Shown: positions 18,128 to 26,953, numbered from the stretch's first letter. The stretch: DNA of 64,000 nucleotides from Nocardioides alcanivorans (GCF_021555175.1 NZ_JAKGRW010000012.1:1-64000); one strand, 5' to 3'. Translations and numbers: made by a program. Notes: generated by a model not told the origin, from the sequence alone.

Positions 18128-18940
18128 ATGTGTCGTCTGTTCGGATACGTGACGGAGTCCCGCTGCTCCGTCGCCGAGCTGCTCGGCGAGGAAGGCCTGG
18201 CCTCCTTCACCTCGCTCACCGCGGTGCATTCCGACGGGTGGGGCATGGCCTGGCAGACGCCCGAGGGCACGTGCACGACGAGCTCGCCGCGCTCGGCGGA
18301 CATCGACGAGACCTACCGCATGCTGGTGAAGGAGCCGCTCTCGCCGGCCGGCCTCGTGCACCTGCGGTGGGCGACCGGCGGTCTCGACGTACGCCCGGAG
18401 AACACGCATCCGTTCCTCGCCGATGATGCCGCGTTCGCCCACAACGGCCACGTCTCGCCGATCGCGGACCTCGAGGCGTTGCTGACCCCCGGCTCCCGGG
18501 CGCGGCTGCGCGGCGACACGGACAGCGAGCGCTACTTCCACTTCGTGCACCAGAGCGTGGAGAAGTACGGCGACGAGGCGGAGGGCGTGACCCGGGCCCT
18601 GGCCACGTTGATCAAGAAGTTCCCCCGGTGCAGCCTCAACGCACTGATGCTGACCCCGACCCACATGTTCGCGATCCACATCAACTCGCGCGCCGACTCC
18701 CCGCTGCGGGCGTTGCGTGAGCTCTTCGACGACGAGGGGGACATCCCGCCCCGCCACACCACGGAGTACTTCGCGATGGACTACCGCGAGACGGACCGCG
18801 GACTCGAGGTCGTCTCCAGCGGCCTGGGCCAGCCCGGATGGACGCCCGTGCCTGCCGACACCGCGGTGATGGTCGATCTGGCCACCCGCGAGGTCACCCG
18901 CCTGGATCCCGTCGCAAGGCTGGATGTCGACGCCACCTGA
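18128..18940 (+). CDS. class II glutamine amidotransferase (Ntn hydrolase)
   Basis: 270 residues beginning MCRLFGYV, which would expose Cys2 as the nucleophile after methionine removal. VHLRWATGG, ENTHPFL and FAHNGHVS are the other active-site landmarks of this family. It hydrolyses a gamma-glutamyl or glutamine amide bond. The divergent partner is a gamma-glutamyl-ligase-like gene, so the two may make and trim a gamma-glutamyl compound. EgtC of ergothioneine synthesis is a relative, but egtB, egtD and egtE are not present nearby. Confidence 0.87.
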   Translation: MCRLFGYVTESRCSVAELLGEEGLASFTSLTAVHSDGWGMAWQTPEGTCTTSSPRSADIDETYRMLVKEPLSPAGLVHLRWATGGLDVRPENTHPFLADDAAFAHNGHVSPIADLEALLTPGSRARLRGDTDSERYFHFVHQSVEKYGDEAEGVTRALATLIKKFPRCSLNALMLTPTHMFAIHINSRADSPLRALRELFDDEGDIPPRHTTEYFAMDYRETDRGLEVVSSGLGQPGWTPVPADTAVMVDLATREVTRLDPVARLDVDAT

Positions 18941-18991
18941 GCCCGCGACGTACGACGGCCTGTTCATCTGCTCTCCGACCCGGTTCGGGGT

Positions 18992-19603
18992 TCAACTCGA
19001 GGCCGGGTAGGGCGAGCGTGCGAGCAGTCCGGCCAGGTGGGCGGCATGGGCGGCCAAGGTCTTGGTCGTGGCGGCAGTCTTCTCCGGCGTCGGCGACCTG
19101 TCCAAGTAGTCGACACCCTGCATCGCCTCGCCGACCCAGTAGGTCACCGCGTTCGCCGGGAGGCTGAAGCCGACATCACTCAGCGCCTGGGCCAACTCGG
19201 CCGTCACGTGGTGGGCGCCGTCCTCGTTGCCGACCACAGCGATGCCGGCGACCTTGCCATGGGTGAGCATCCGGCCCTCGTCGTCGGTCTCGGAGAGTTC
19301 GGCGTCGAGACGTTCGAGGACCATCTTGCACACCGCCGACGGCTGGCCGAGCCAGATCGGCGTGGCCAACACGAGGATGTCGGCGTCGAGCATCTTCGTG
19401 CGCAGCGCCGGCCACGCGTCACCGTCACCCTCGTCGGTGCTCACCCCGAAGCGCACGTCGTGGTCGACGACGCGCTCCATGCTTCCGGTGACGCCGTGGT
19501 CGGAGAGTGCGTCGAGCACCTGCGAGCCGAGCAACTCGGAGCTCGACTCCGCCGGCGACTTCTTCAGCGTGCAGTTCAGGACGAGACAGGTGAGTTCAGC
19601 CAT
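18992..19603 (-). CDS. flavodoxin-fold NAD(P)H-dependent FMN oxidoreductase
   Basis: 203 residues. The FMN phosphate loop LNCTLKKSPAESSS is followed by ADILVLATPIWLGQPSAVCKMVLERLD and GKVAGIAVVGNEDGAHH, which are hallmarks of the NADPH-dependent FMN reductase family. It probably reduces quinones, nitro compounds or flavin in the cytosol; the substrate is not known. It ends facing the amidotransferase gene. Confidence 0.88.
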   Translation of the reverse strand: MAELTCLVLNCTLKKSPAESSSELLGSQVLDALSDHGVTGSMERVVDHDVRFGVSTDEGDGDAWPALRTKMLDADILVLATPIWLGQPSAVCKMVLERLDAELSETDDEGRMLTHGKVAGIAVVGNEDGAHHVTAELAQALSDVGFSLPANAVTYWVGEAMQGVDYLDRSPTPEKTAATTKTLAAHAAHLAGLLARSPYPASS

Positions 19604-19630
19604 GAATGCAGGTACCCAGCCCGGTTGCCG

Positions 19631-20155
19631 TCAGTCCACGACCCGGTCCAGGACGACCCGCAGGTGAAGTTCTCCCAAGCGATCGAGGTGGGAGTCGGCA
19701 CGGTCCAGCAGGGTTCGGATGCTTCCACTGTCGATCCGGTCGTCGTGCTCCGAGATCTCGAGGACGACCTGCCAACCGATCCGCTTGCCGGAGAGGGCGT
19801 TGCGCAGCATCTCGAGCTCCAGCACGTCGGTGAGGGGTGATCGTCTGATCACCCGGCCGTTGGGCTTGAACCGGCCCAGCCACTCACCGGCTCGAGCCGT
19901 GGCAGCACCGAGGCGTGACGGCTCGAATCCCAACGAGCGCATGAGCTGACGCAACGACTCCCGGTCGTCGTTGACCTCGGCTGCCAACCTCCTGACCTCC
20001 GCTGCCACCTCGGGATCGGGGAAACCACGACCCACCCGGTCGAAGAAGGCAACGCCAGCAGTGGCGCCCGCCCAGTGGTGTTGGAGCTGGCCCTCCAGGA
20101 CCTCGTCGTTCATGACCTGGCCCTGCTGGCCTGCTTCTTCTGGTTCGGACGACAT
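19631..20155 (-). CDS. conserved helical protein of unknown function
   Basis: 174 residues, predicted mainly helical and charged, with no signal peptide. It contains HHWAGATAGVAFFDRVGRG, LRQLMRSLGFEPS and LDRLGELHLRVVLDRVV. The helix pattern is compatible with a ferritin-like bundle, but I see no convincing metal-binding ExxH pair. Neighbours are a flavin reductase and a divergent methyltransferase. No function assigned. Confidence 0.7.
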   Translation of the reverse strand: MSSEPEEAGQQGQVMNDEVLEGQLQHHWAGATAGVAFFDRVGRGFPDPEVAAEVRRLAAEVNDDRESLRQLMRSLGFEPSRLGAATARAGEWLGRFKPNGRVIRRSPLTDVLELEMLRNALSGKRIGWQVVLEISEHDDRIDSGSIRTLLDRADSHLDRLGELHLRVVLDRVVD

Positions 20156-20277
20156 CGGGACTCCTCATTCGGGTGGAGGATCTGGTACCCCGTCGTCGGG
20201 AGTGCACGACAGCCCACGATCGATTCGCCGACTGCTTGGTCTGTGCATCAAGAAGCCCGAGGTGGGTACCTCGCCGG

Positions 20278-20940
20278 ATGCAGATCTCCCAGCCCTCCGG
20301 ATCCTCCACGCGCCAGCTCGCCTTCGGCAGTCTCTCGATCGCCTATGACGACCGCGTGCTCGAGCCGCGCCCGTGGACTGCGGCCCAGTCGGCGTGGGCT
20401 GCTGATCTCGCCCACGACGTACCGCCCGGTCCGCTGCTCGAGCTCTGCAGCGGGGCGGGCCACATCGGCCTCCTCGCCGTCGAGACCAGCGGTCGCAACG
20501 GCGTCCTCGTCGACATCGATCCGGTGGCCTGCGACTTCGCACGCGCGAACGCGGCGGTCGCCGGGCTCGCCGACCTCGTCGAGGTCCGCGAGCGGCCCGT
20601 GGACGACTGCTTGGCGGTGGGTGAGCGCTTCGCGCTGGTGATCGCCGACCCGCCGTGGGTGCCCGCCTCCCAGACTGGCCGTTTCCCCGAGGACCCGTTG
20701 CTGGCGATCGACGGCGGTGGCGACGGCCTGGATCTCGCCCGCGACTGCGTGACGACGATCGACCGCTGCCTGCACCCGCAGGGAGCGGCCGTGCTCCAGC
20801 TCGGCACCGTCGGCCAGGTCGACGACCTCGGTGAGTGGATGGCCGGACGTCTCGACCTGGCCACCACCGAGGTCCGGATGTTCGGTGACCGTGGGGTCCT
20901 GGCCGTGCTCCGCCGACCGGGCGCCCAGCTCCCCGGCTGA
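20278..20940 (+). CDS. class I SAM-dependent methyltransferase (HemK/PrmC-like fold)
   Basis: 220 residues. SAM-binding motif LLELCSGAGHIGLLA is followed by VDIDPVACDFARANAA. The catalytic-type ADPPWVP motif corresponds to the NPPY loop of N-methyltransferases acting on amide or base nitrogen. The substrate is unknown. The ATG at 20278 was chosen because family similarity begins just after it. The next gene starts 50 bases downstream and may be cotranscribed. Confidence 0.85.
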   Translation: MQISQPSGSSTRQLAFGSLSIAYDDRVLEPRPWTAAQSAWAADLAHDVPPGPLLELCSGAGHIGLLAVETSGRNGVLVDIDPVACDFARANAAVAGLADLVEVRERPVDDCLAVGERFALVIADPPWVPASQTGRFPEDPLLAIDGGGDGLDLARDCVTTIDRCLHPQGAAVLQLGTVGQVDDLGEWMAGRLDLATTEVRMFGDRGVLAVLRRPGAQLPG

Positions 20941-20989
20941 GAGGAGCTTCGCCGGGTACCGCAGCCACTCGCGATCACGGAGGTTGTCC

Positions 20990-21999
20990 ATGCAGCTCCC
21001 TGCCCCTCGGGGTCCCCTCAGTCACCACGTCGGACAGGTCCTCGCCGGCGGGACGACGGGGCTGTCACCGGTGACCGCGCTCCCCGCCCGATCGACACGG
21101 TCATCGAGGATGCTGACTTCCAGCTCGCCCTGTGGATGCTCTTCGAGCTGCACTATCGCGGCTTCGACGGCGTCGACCCCGACCTCGAGTGGGACCCACT
21201 GCTGATCCACTCCCGCGGCATGCTCGAAGGCTGCCTCGAAGAGGCGTTGCGCGCCCTGACGGCGGCCGACGTACGCCGAGCGGGTCACAGCGGTGGCGAT
21301 CTCACCACCCAGCTGACCTGGTTGATCGACGACCTGGACCGGGGTTCACTCGCGACCTTCCTCCAGCGCCGCGCGACCGAGGCGCAGTTCGCCGAGTTCA
21401 TGCGGCAGCGGAGCATCTACCACCTCAAGGAGTCGGACCCCCAGAGCTTCGTGCTGCCCCGGATCGACGGTCCGGCCAAGGCCGCGCTGGCCGAGTTGCA
21501 GTACGACGAGTACGGCGCTGGCCGTCCGGAACGTCTCCACGCCGGTCTGTTCGCTCAGGCAATGGAGGCGATCGATCTGGACAGCGGCTACGGCGCCCAC
21601 ATCGATGAGGCCAGCGCCACGACCCTGGCGGTGAACAACGTGATGTCCATGTTTGCCCTGCGACGCCGGCTGCGTGGGGCGGCGATGGGCCACCTGGCAG
21701 CATTCGAGGCCACCAGCTCGGCACCGTGCCGCCGCATCGTCTCCGGCATCGAACGCCTGGGGCTGCCGACGGTGACAGCGGCCTACTTCGACGAACACGT
21801 CGAGGCAGACGCCGTGCACGAGCAACTGGCGATCCGCAACATCTGCGCGAACCTCGTCGAGGCCGAGCCGCACCTGGCCGCCGACGTGCTGTTCGGCGCG
21901 GCCTCCTGCCTGCGGATGGACCAGCTCGCGGGGACTGCGTTGGTCGACTCCTGGCGCAGCCGGCCCGCTCCACGACGGCTCGTGGAGGTGCACGCGTGA
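20990..21999 (+). CDS. iron-containing redox / haem-oxygenase-like protein, one -1 frameshift
   Basis: 336 residues when restored. The ATG at 20990 follows GGAGG. The frame shifts in the GGG run 21050-21052; one added G joins the start to FQLALWMLFELHYRGFDGVD, typical of the iron-containing redox enzyme family (haem-oxygenase-like helical fold). Candidate di-iron ligands are Glu/His residues in LHYRGF, HSRGMLEGCLEEAL, AGLFAQAMEAIDL and EHVEADAVHEQLA. It overlaps the CDGSH gene by four bases (GTGA), so an iron-dependent oxidase with its own iron-sulfur partner is a fair inference. Confidence 0.82.
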
Positions 22000-22223
22000 G
22001 CAACGATCGGGCAACGGGCGACGATGTCCGAGTGCAGGAGTGTCCCGGCGGCCCGCTGCTGGTGCGCGGAGCGGCCGCCTGGGTCGACCGCGACGGCACG
22101 GAGCATCCAGTGACCCGTCCCGTGGTGGCCGTGTGCCGCTGCGACCGCTCGCAGCGTCAACCGTGGTGCGACGGCACCCACAAGTTCGTCACCCCGGAGG
22201 CGTCAGGCCGAGCAACCGCCTGA
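21996..22223 (+). CDS. CDGSH iron-sulfur domain protein
   Basis: 75 residues with a single CDGSH domain: CRCDRSQRQPWCDGTH fits C-x-C-x2-S-x3-P-x-C-D-G-x2-H, the ligands of a [2Fe-2S] cluster held by three cysteines and one histidine. The GTG start overlaps the stop of the preceding redox-enzyme gene. It probably transfers electrons or senses redox state for that enzyme. Confidence 0.92.
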   Translation: MSNDRATGDDVRVQECPGGPLLVRGAAAWVDRDGTEHPVTRPVVAVCRCDRSQRQPWCDGTHKFVTPEASGRATA

Positions 22224-22247
22224 ATCGAACCTCGGCGGGCGCAACCC

Positions 22248-23249
22248 TCAGGGATGCAACGGCGGCATACCAGTGCCGGCTCGCTCGGGCATCCCGGTGA
22301 GGACGGCATCCAGTGCCTCGGCCGCCGTGTGTCGAGGTCGCCAGTGGAGTTGCTGCTCAGCACGGTCGGTCGCCATCAGTGGCAGCTTCAGGACCGCATC
22401 GAGGAGGCTCGCCGGCACTTGGGCCAGCCGGGCGTGCCACGCCGAGTGGAGGCCGCCACGCATCAGGCCCGGGGGCACCTCGACGGTGCGCGCCCCCATC
22501 AGCTCGCCGAGCTCCTCACGTCCGATCACTCCGGCACCAGCCAGGTTGAACGCCCCGGACACGTCGGCGGTGACAGCGGTTGCGAGCGCACGACCCACGT
22601 CGCCGGCGTGCACAGCCTGGAACCGGAGACCCGCCGGGAGTGGCAGCACCGGGACGCGGCGCCGGTCGAGCAGCCACGGCCGGGCGAGCGGGCCTCCGAA
22701 GATGCGGCGCTGCTCGCTCGCCGCCGACCGCTGGAAGACGAACGCCGGACGTACGCGCACGGTCCGGACCTCCGGGTGGGTGGACTCGAAGGCGTCGAGC
22801 GTGCGCTCGACGTACGCCTTCTCCCGGCAGTAGGCCGCCGAGGAGGCACCGTCGGTGGCCCATCCCTCGTCCACCGGATCGTCGTGGTCGGCGGGCGAGT
22901 ACGCCGCGACCGACGAAGCGCACACCAGCACCGGCACACCGGCTCGCGCCACTGCTGCCAGCAGCCGCCGAGTGCCGACGGCGTTGGTCGCCCAGGTGAT
23001 GTCGGGCCGGTGGGTGGGTTGGAACTTCCACGCCAGGTGCACGACTGCGTCCGCGCCCGTCACCACCGACTCGAGCTCATCGGTGGAGATGTCGGCCTCG
23101 CGCCACTCCACGGATCCGGCGGTGGGCAAGTGCACTCCGTCGGGTCGGCGGCGGGCAACGCCGACAACTTCCACGTCCCCCGCTGCGCCGAGCGCTCGCA
23201 AGGTGGCGGTGCCGAGGTTGCCGGTCGCACCGGTGACGACGACCCTCAT
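22248..23249 (-). CDS. NAD-dependent epimerase/dehydratase family protein
   Basis: 333 residues, extended short-chain dehydrogenase. The cofactor motif VTGATGNLGTATLRALG is at the N-terminus. The active site shows CASSVAAYSP and YCREKAYVE (Tyr-x3-Lys). The C-terminal half has LRFQAVHAGDVGRAL and AFNLAGAGVIG. The substrate could be a sugar nucleotide or an unrelated carbonyl compound. It sits one base upstream of a DUF4235 stop codon, so the two may be cotranscribed. Confidence 0.88.
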   Translation of the reverse strand: MRVVVTGATGNLGTATLRALGAAGDVEVVGVARRRPDGVHLPTAGSVEWREADISTDELESVVTGADAVVHLAWKFQPTHRPDITWATNAVGTRRLLAAVARAGVPVLVCASSVAAYSPADHDDPVDEGWATDGASSAAYCREKAYVERTLDAFESTHPEVRTVRVRPAFVFQRSAASEQRRIFGGPLARPWLLDRRRVPVLPLPAGLRFQAVHAGDVGRALATAVTADVSGAFNLAGAGVIGREELGELMGARTVEVPPGLMRGGLHSAWHARLAQVPASLLDAVLKLPLMATDRAEQQLHWRPRHTAAEALDAVLTGMPERAGTGMPPLHP

Positions 23250-23250
23250 G

Positions 23251-23546
23251 TCAGTTGCCCGGCCACTCGCCAGTCATCTTCTGGAAGGCGCGGGCGCCAC
23301 CACGGTCGACGAGCGCTCGCACCACGGCATAGATCGCACCCTGCACGACGGCAGCAGCGACGATCTCCTTGAGCGGGTACTCACTCTCGAGGGGCGGGGC
23401 GGGTCGTCCCGATCTCCGTGCGCCGCCTTCTTCCACACCCAGCGGAAGACTGCGCTCGCGAGGAGCCCGGCCACCATCGAGCTGACCAACCCGACCGGGC
23501 GGTAGAGGATCTTCGCGGACGTGCTGGCCTTCTGTTCGTGCTTCAT
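23251..23546 (-). CDS. DUF4235 small membrane protein, one -1 frameshift
   Basis: About 98 residues when restored. The N-terminus MKHEQKASTSAKILYRPVG and the helix SSMVAGLLASAVFRWVWKK lead to a frame break within the C-runs of 23392-23403. One added base gives EYPLKEIVAAAVVQGAIYAVVRALVDRGGARAFQKMTGEWPG, the typical DUF4235 second helix and tail. Function unknown; widespread in actinobacteria. Confidence 0.8.
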
Positions 23547-23643
23547 GGCGGGCCGGTACCCAGCGGGGCCGGGAACATCCGCGGCGACTGTCGAGCGTGG
23601 ACCCGGGTACCGGTGGCGGACACGATCTCGAGGAGGCCCACCC

Positions 23644-24822
23644 ATGAAGGCCGTCACCTGGCAGGGCAAGCGCGACATCAGGGTCGAGGAGGTCCCGGAT
23701 CCACGGATCTCCGAGCCCGACGACATCATCGTCGAGATCACGTCCACGGGCCTGTGCGGCTCGGACCTCCACCTCTACGAGGTCCTCACCGCATTCATGT
23801 CACCGGGCGACATCGTCGGCCACGAGCCCATGGGCATCGTCGCCGAGACCGGGCCAGACGTCCGCGAACTCGCCGTCGGTGACCGGGTCGTGGTGCCGTT
23901 CAACATCAGCTGCGGCACGTGCTGGATGTGCCAGCACAGCCTGCACTCGCAGTGCGAGACCACCCAGAACCGTGACCAGGGCACCGGGGCGAGCCTGTTC
24001 GGCTACAGCTCGCTCTACGGGCAGGTCCCCGGTGGTCAGGCCGAGTACCTACGAGTCCCCTTCGGCAACCAGCTCCCGATCAAGGTCCCGGCTGGTCCGC
24101 CCGACGACCGTTTCCTGTTCCTCTCCGACGTGTTGCCCACCGCTTGGCAGGCACTGCGGTACGCCGATCCCAGCCCCGAGAGCACCGTGCTGGTGATCGG
24201 AGCCGGCCCCATCGGAGACATGGCGACGCGATTCGCCCTCGAGGCCGGGCATCGGGTGCTGACGGTCGACCGGGTGGCCGAACGCCTCGAGCGGGTCCGC
24301 CAACGTGGCGCCGAGGCCATCGACCTCGACGACGGCGACGTGGGCGAACGGGTGCGCGAGCTGACGGACGGTCGCGGCGCGGACGCCGTCATCGAGGCCG
24401 TCGGAATGGAGGCCCACGGATCGCCGGTCGTGGAGGGCCTGACCAAGATGATCTCCCGGCTGCCCGACGCCGCAGCGAGGCCGTTGATGCAGAGGGCAGG
24501 TGTCGACCGGATGGCAGCACTCAACACCGCCTTCGACGCCGTGCGCCGTGGTGGCACGATCTCGATCGCCGGGGTGTACGGCGGCGCAATGGATCCGATG
24601 CCCATGATGCAGTTGTTCGACAAGCAGGTGAGCATCCGGATGGGGCAGGCCAACGTACGCGCCTGGACCGAGGAGCTGATGCCGTTCCTCGAGCAGGACG
24701 ACGACCCGCTCGGCGTCGAGACCTTCGCCACCCACCACCTGCCGCTGGCCGAGGCTCCGGGGGCCTACCGCTCGTTCCAGGCGAAGTCCGACGGGATGGT
24801 CAAGGTCGTCTTCCACCCCTGA
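23644..24822 (+). CDS. zinc-dependent alcohol/formaldehyde dehydrogenase-like protein
   Basis: 392 residues of the zinc-dependent medium-chain dehydrogenase family, FdhA-like subgroup. Catalytic zinc residues lie in GLCGSDLHLYE and IVGHEPMG; structural zinc cysteines are in NISCGTCWMCQHSLHSQCE. The NAD-binding turn is VIGAGPIGDMATRFA. The insertion loop is typical of glutathione-independent formaldehyde dehydrogenase-like enzymes. The actual substrate is uncertain. A GAGGAGG sequence precedes the ATG. It is transcribed away from the DUF4235 gene. Confidence 0.9.
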   Translation: MKAVTWQGKRDIRVEEVPDPRISEPDDIIVEITSTGLCGSDLHLYEVLTAFMSPGDIVGHEPMGIVAETGPDVRELAVGDRVVVPFNISCGTCWMCQHSLHSQCETTQNRDQGTGASLFGYSSLYGQVPGGQAEYLRVPFGNQLPIKVPAGPPDDRFLFLSDVLPTAWQALRYADPSPESTVLVIGAGPIGDMATRFALEAGHRVLTVDRVAERLERVRQRGAEAIDLDDGDVGERVRELTDGRGADAVIEAVGMEAHGSPVVEGLTKMISRLPDAAARPLMQRAGVDRMAALNTAFDAVRRGGTISIAGVYGGAMDPMPMMQLFDKQVSIRMGQANVRAWTEELMPFLEQDDDPLGVETFATHHLPLAEAPGAYRSFQAKSDGMVKVVFHP

Positions 24823-24871
24823 GCTGCACCGCGCTCGAGCATGGGGACCACCCGGCCGGGTACAGGGGGCC

Positions 24872-25264
24872 ATGATTCGCGTGGTCATCCCCTTGCTGGC
24901 CGGTGCGCTGCTGGTCGGTGGCTGCGGCACCGGCCACGAGGACGACGTACGGCACCGGGCCGGTGCCTTCGAGACGGCGGTCGCCGCCAGCGACTGGGAA
25001 CGGGCCTGCGACCAGCTGGCGCCCGGCACCCGTGACGAGCTGGCCCAGGATGCCGGCGGATCCTGTGCGAAGGCCTTGGCCGACGAACAGCTTGATCCGC
25101 CAGGACGTCCAGGATCCGTGCAGGTGTTCGGCGGCACCGCTCAGGTCCGCTACGCCGCGGACACGTTGTTCCTGAGCCGCTTCGCCGACGGGTGGCGGGT
25201 GGTCGCGGCAGGATGCACCGCTCAGCGGCCACGGCCCTACGACTGCCGGGTCGAAGGAGGCTGA
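24872..25264 (+). CDS. small lipoprotein of unknown function
   Basis: 130 residues. A lipoprotein signal peptide ends at LVGGC (cysteine about residue 18). The mature part is a compact domain with AFETAVAASDWERACDQLAP and WRVVAAGC, reminiscent of NTF2-like or DUF4878-type actinobacterial lipoproteins. The cysteine pattern suggests disulfides. It is followed after two bases by a very small membrane ORF and then a DUF6766 gene, a likely cotranscribed set. Confidence 0.78.
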   Translation: MIRVVIPLLAGALLVGGCGTGHEDDVRHRAGAFETAVAASDWERACDQLAPGTRDELAQDAGGSCAKALADEQLDPPGRPGSVQVFGGTAQVRYAADTLFLSRFADGWRVVAAGCTAQRPRPYDCRVEGG

Positions 25265-25266
25265 GG

Positions 25267-25350
25267 ATGCGCCTCGTTTTCATCACCTACCTGTGCGTGA
25301 TCGCCGCCGGGCTGGTCTACACCCTGGCGATCGCCCTGCGCCACCAGTAA
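25267..25350 (+). CDS. 27-residue single-helix membrane peptide
   Basis: ATG preceded by GGAGGCTGAGG encodes MRLVFITYLCVIAAGLVYTL and a short basic end. It is almost entirely one membrane helix. It lies in a close run, two bases after the lipoprotein gene and 12 bases before the DUF6766 gene. Small helices of this type often modulate a larger membrane partner. The small size makes coding uncertain, but the ribosome-binding site and position support it. Confidence 0.6.
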   Translation: MRLVFITYLCVIAAGLVYTLAIALRHQ

Positions 25351-25362
25351 ACGGAGAGGTCC

Positions 25363-26037
25363 ATGCGCCGCTTCCTCAGGGAGAACTCCCTCAGCATCTT
25401 CTTCGCCGTGCTGTTCTTGGTGGCGCTGGTCGGCCAGGCGTTCGCAGGATGGCTCCAGTTCAACGACCAGCAACTCGGCGACGGCTACCACCGGATCTCA
25501 CTGGGCCGCTATCTGACGTCTGCCGACTTCGCGGTGGACGTCACCGAGAACTGGCAGAGCGAGTACCTCCAGTTCCTGCTCTACATCGTGGCCACGGTGT
25601 GGTTCCTGCAGAAGGGATCACCTGAGTCGAAGGAGCTGGGGAAGGCCGGACTCGAGTCGGACGAGGCGCAGCGGATCGGACCCCACGCCACTGAGGACTC
25701 CCCGCGCTGGGCGCGCGTCGGAGGTCTGCGCACGACCCTCTTCTCCTGGTCGCTGGCCCTGGTGATGGCGTCGATCTTCCTGGCCTCCTGGCTGATCCAG
25801 TCGGTGGCAGGGTGGGCGGCCTACAACGAGACGCGGCTCGGTCAGCTGCGCGACCCGATCTCGTGGCACTCCTACGTCGCCAACGCGGACTTCTGGGCGC
25901 GCACCCTGCAGAACTGGCAGTCGGAGTTTCTGGCCGTCGGTTCCATGGCGGTGCTGGCGATCTATCTCCGTCAGCGCGGATCACCCGAGAGCAAGCCGGT
26001 CGGCGCCGCACACTCCTCCACCGGGGTGGAGGGCTGA
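25363..26037 (+). CDS. DUF6766 membrane protein with internal duplication
   Basis: 224 residues, four predicted helices. The two halves repeat the same plan: helix, loop ending with TSADFAVDVTENWQSEYLQF, then helix and QKGSPESK; in the second half VANADFWARTLQNWQSEFLA and RQRGSPESK. The halves must have arisen by duplication. Function unknown. An AACGGAGAGG sequence precedes the ATG. It is the last gene of the small lipoprotein/membrane set. Confidence 0.85.
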   Translation: MRRFLRENSLSIFFAVLFLVALVGQAFAGWLQFNDQQLGDGYHRISLGRYLTSADFAVDVTENWQSEYLQFLLYIVATVWFLQKGSPESKELGKAGLESDEAQRIGPHATEDSPRWARVGGLRTTLFSWSLALVMASIFLASWLIQSVAGWAAYNETRLGQLRDPISWHSYVANADFWARTLQNWQSEFLAVGSMAVLAIYLRQRGSPESKPVGAAHSSTGVEG

Positions 26038-26053
26038 GACGCCGATCCGCCTG

Positions 26054-26556
26054 TCACCCTGCGTCGGCGGCCAGGAACGCATCGATCTGGTTGATCGCCG
26101 AGGTCGCTCCCTCGACGACACCCATGTCAAGCACCTGCTGGAGCGCCTCGACGGTGGCGTACGTCGTCAGGAAGGTCGCGCGGGTGCCGCCCCCGTGGGC
26201 GACGAAGGCGTAGGTGTTCTGGCTGACCGGCAGGTCGGGGACCACGTTGAAGTCCTGGTCGGCGAAGGCATCCTCGAACGTGAACCCGGCGGGCTCGTCG
26301 ACGGTCTTGATGTCCCAGAGCCCCGGGTACTTCTCCCCTCCGGGCTGGTCATGTAGTAGGTCGTCCTGGCCCCAGGCACCAGCGCGTGGTCGACGAAGGT
26401 GGCCGGGTGGGAGGGCGGGCCCCACACGCGCTCGAGTTGGCGCGGGTCGGCGTACAACGCCCAGATCCGCTCCACCGGTGCCGCGAAGTCGGCGACGATG
26501 GTGAGGGTGAGGTTGTCCAGGTCCTGCTTGACGTCGGTGACAGGCATGTCGCTCAT
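26054..26556 (-). CDS. SRPBCC (AHSA1-like) protein, one -1 frameshift
   Basis: 167 residues when restored. It starts MSDMPVTDVKQDLDNLTLTI, followed by the classic VADFAAPVERIWALYADPRQLERVWGPP of the AHSA1/START-like fold. The frame breaks at the CCCC run 26335-26338; adding one base continues with EKYPGLWDIKTVDEPAGF and NTYAFVAHGGGTRATF. Such proteins bind hydrophobic ligands and are commonly paired with ArsR repressors, here by a four-base overlap. Ligand unknown. Confidence 0.87.
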
Positions 26557-26903
26557 TCCTTTGTCTGGTTGGGTTCTGCGATCAGTTCGTCGATACGGGC
26601 AATGCGTCCGCGCCACAACGACTCGAGCTCGGTGAGCATCGAGCGCACCGAACGCACGGCTTCCACGTCGCCGCTCGCCAAGGCTTCACGCCCGGCCCGA
26701 CGCTTGCTGAGCAGGCCGGCTCGCTCGAGTACGGCGACGTGCTTCTGCACGGCCGCGAAGCTCATGTCGTAGTTGGCGGCGAGGGTGCTGACCGAGTGCT
26801 CTCCGGCCAGGACCCGGCGCAAGATGTCGCGTCGGGTCCGGTCGGCCAGGGCGTGGAACATGGCATCCGCCCTGCCCTCGTCCTGCTGGTCGCGATCGGT
26901 CAT
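26553..26903 (-). CDS. ArsR-family winged-helix repressor
   Basis: 116 residues. The DNA-binding part reads DAMFHALADRTRRDILRRVL, VSTLAANYDMSFAAVQKHVAVLERAGLL, typical of the metal-independent ArsR subgroup linked to SRPBCC genes. No cysteine metal site is present. The ATG was chosen 13 bases downstream of a perfect 18-base palindrome that is the likely autoregulatory operator. It overlaps the SRPBCC gene (ATGA). Confidence 0.92.
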   Translation of the reverse strand: MTDRDQQDEGRADAMFHALADRTRRDILRRVLAGEHSVSTLAANYDMSFAAVQKHVAVLERAGLLSKRRAGREALASGDVEAVRSVRSMLTELESLWRGRIARIDELIAEPNQTKE

Positions 26904-26915
26904 GCCTTCATGATG

Positions 26916-26933
26916 TACAACCAATTGGTTGTA
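26916..26933. promoter_or_regulatory. perfect 18-bp palindrome, ArsR operator candidate
   Basis: TACAACCAATTGGTTGTA is its own reverse complement. It lies just upstream of the ArsR-SRPBCC operon. The ACAACCAATTGGTTGT core is a known type of site for ArsR regulators of this subgroup in actinobacteria. Confidence 0.85.
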
Positions 26934-26953
26934 TGTCAAGGGTAGAGTCTGCA

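Noticed and set aside
16962..18940. Ergothioneine (egtABCDE) cluster
   Set aside because: Only a ligase-like and an amidotransferase-like gene are present, divergently arranged; egtB, egtD and egtE are absent.
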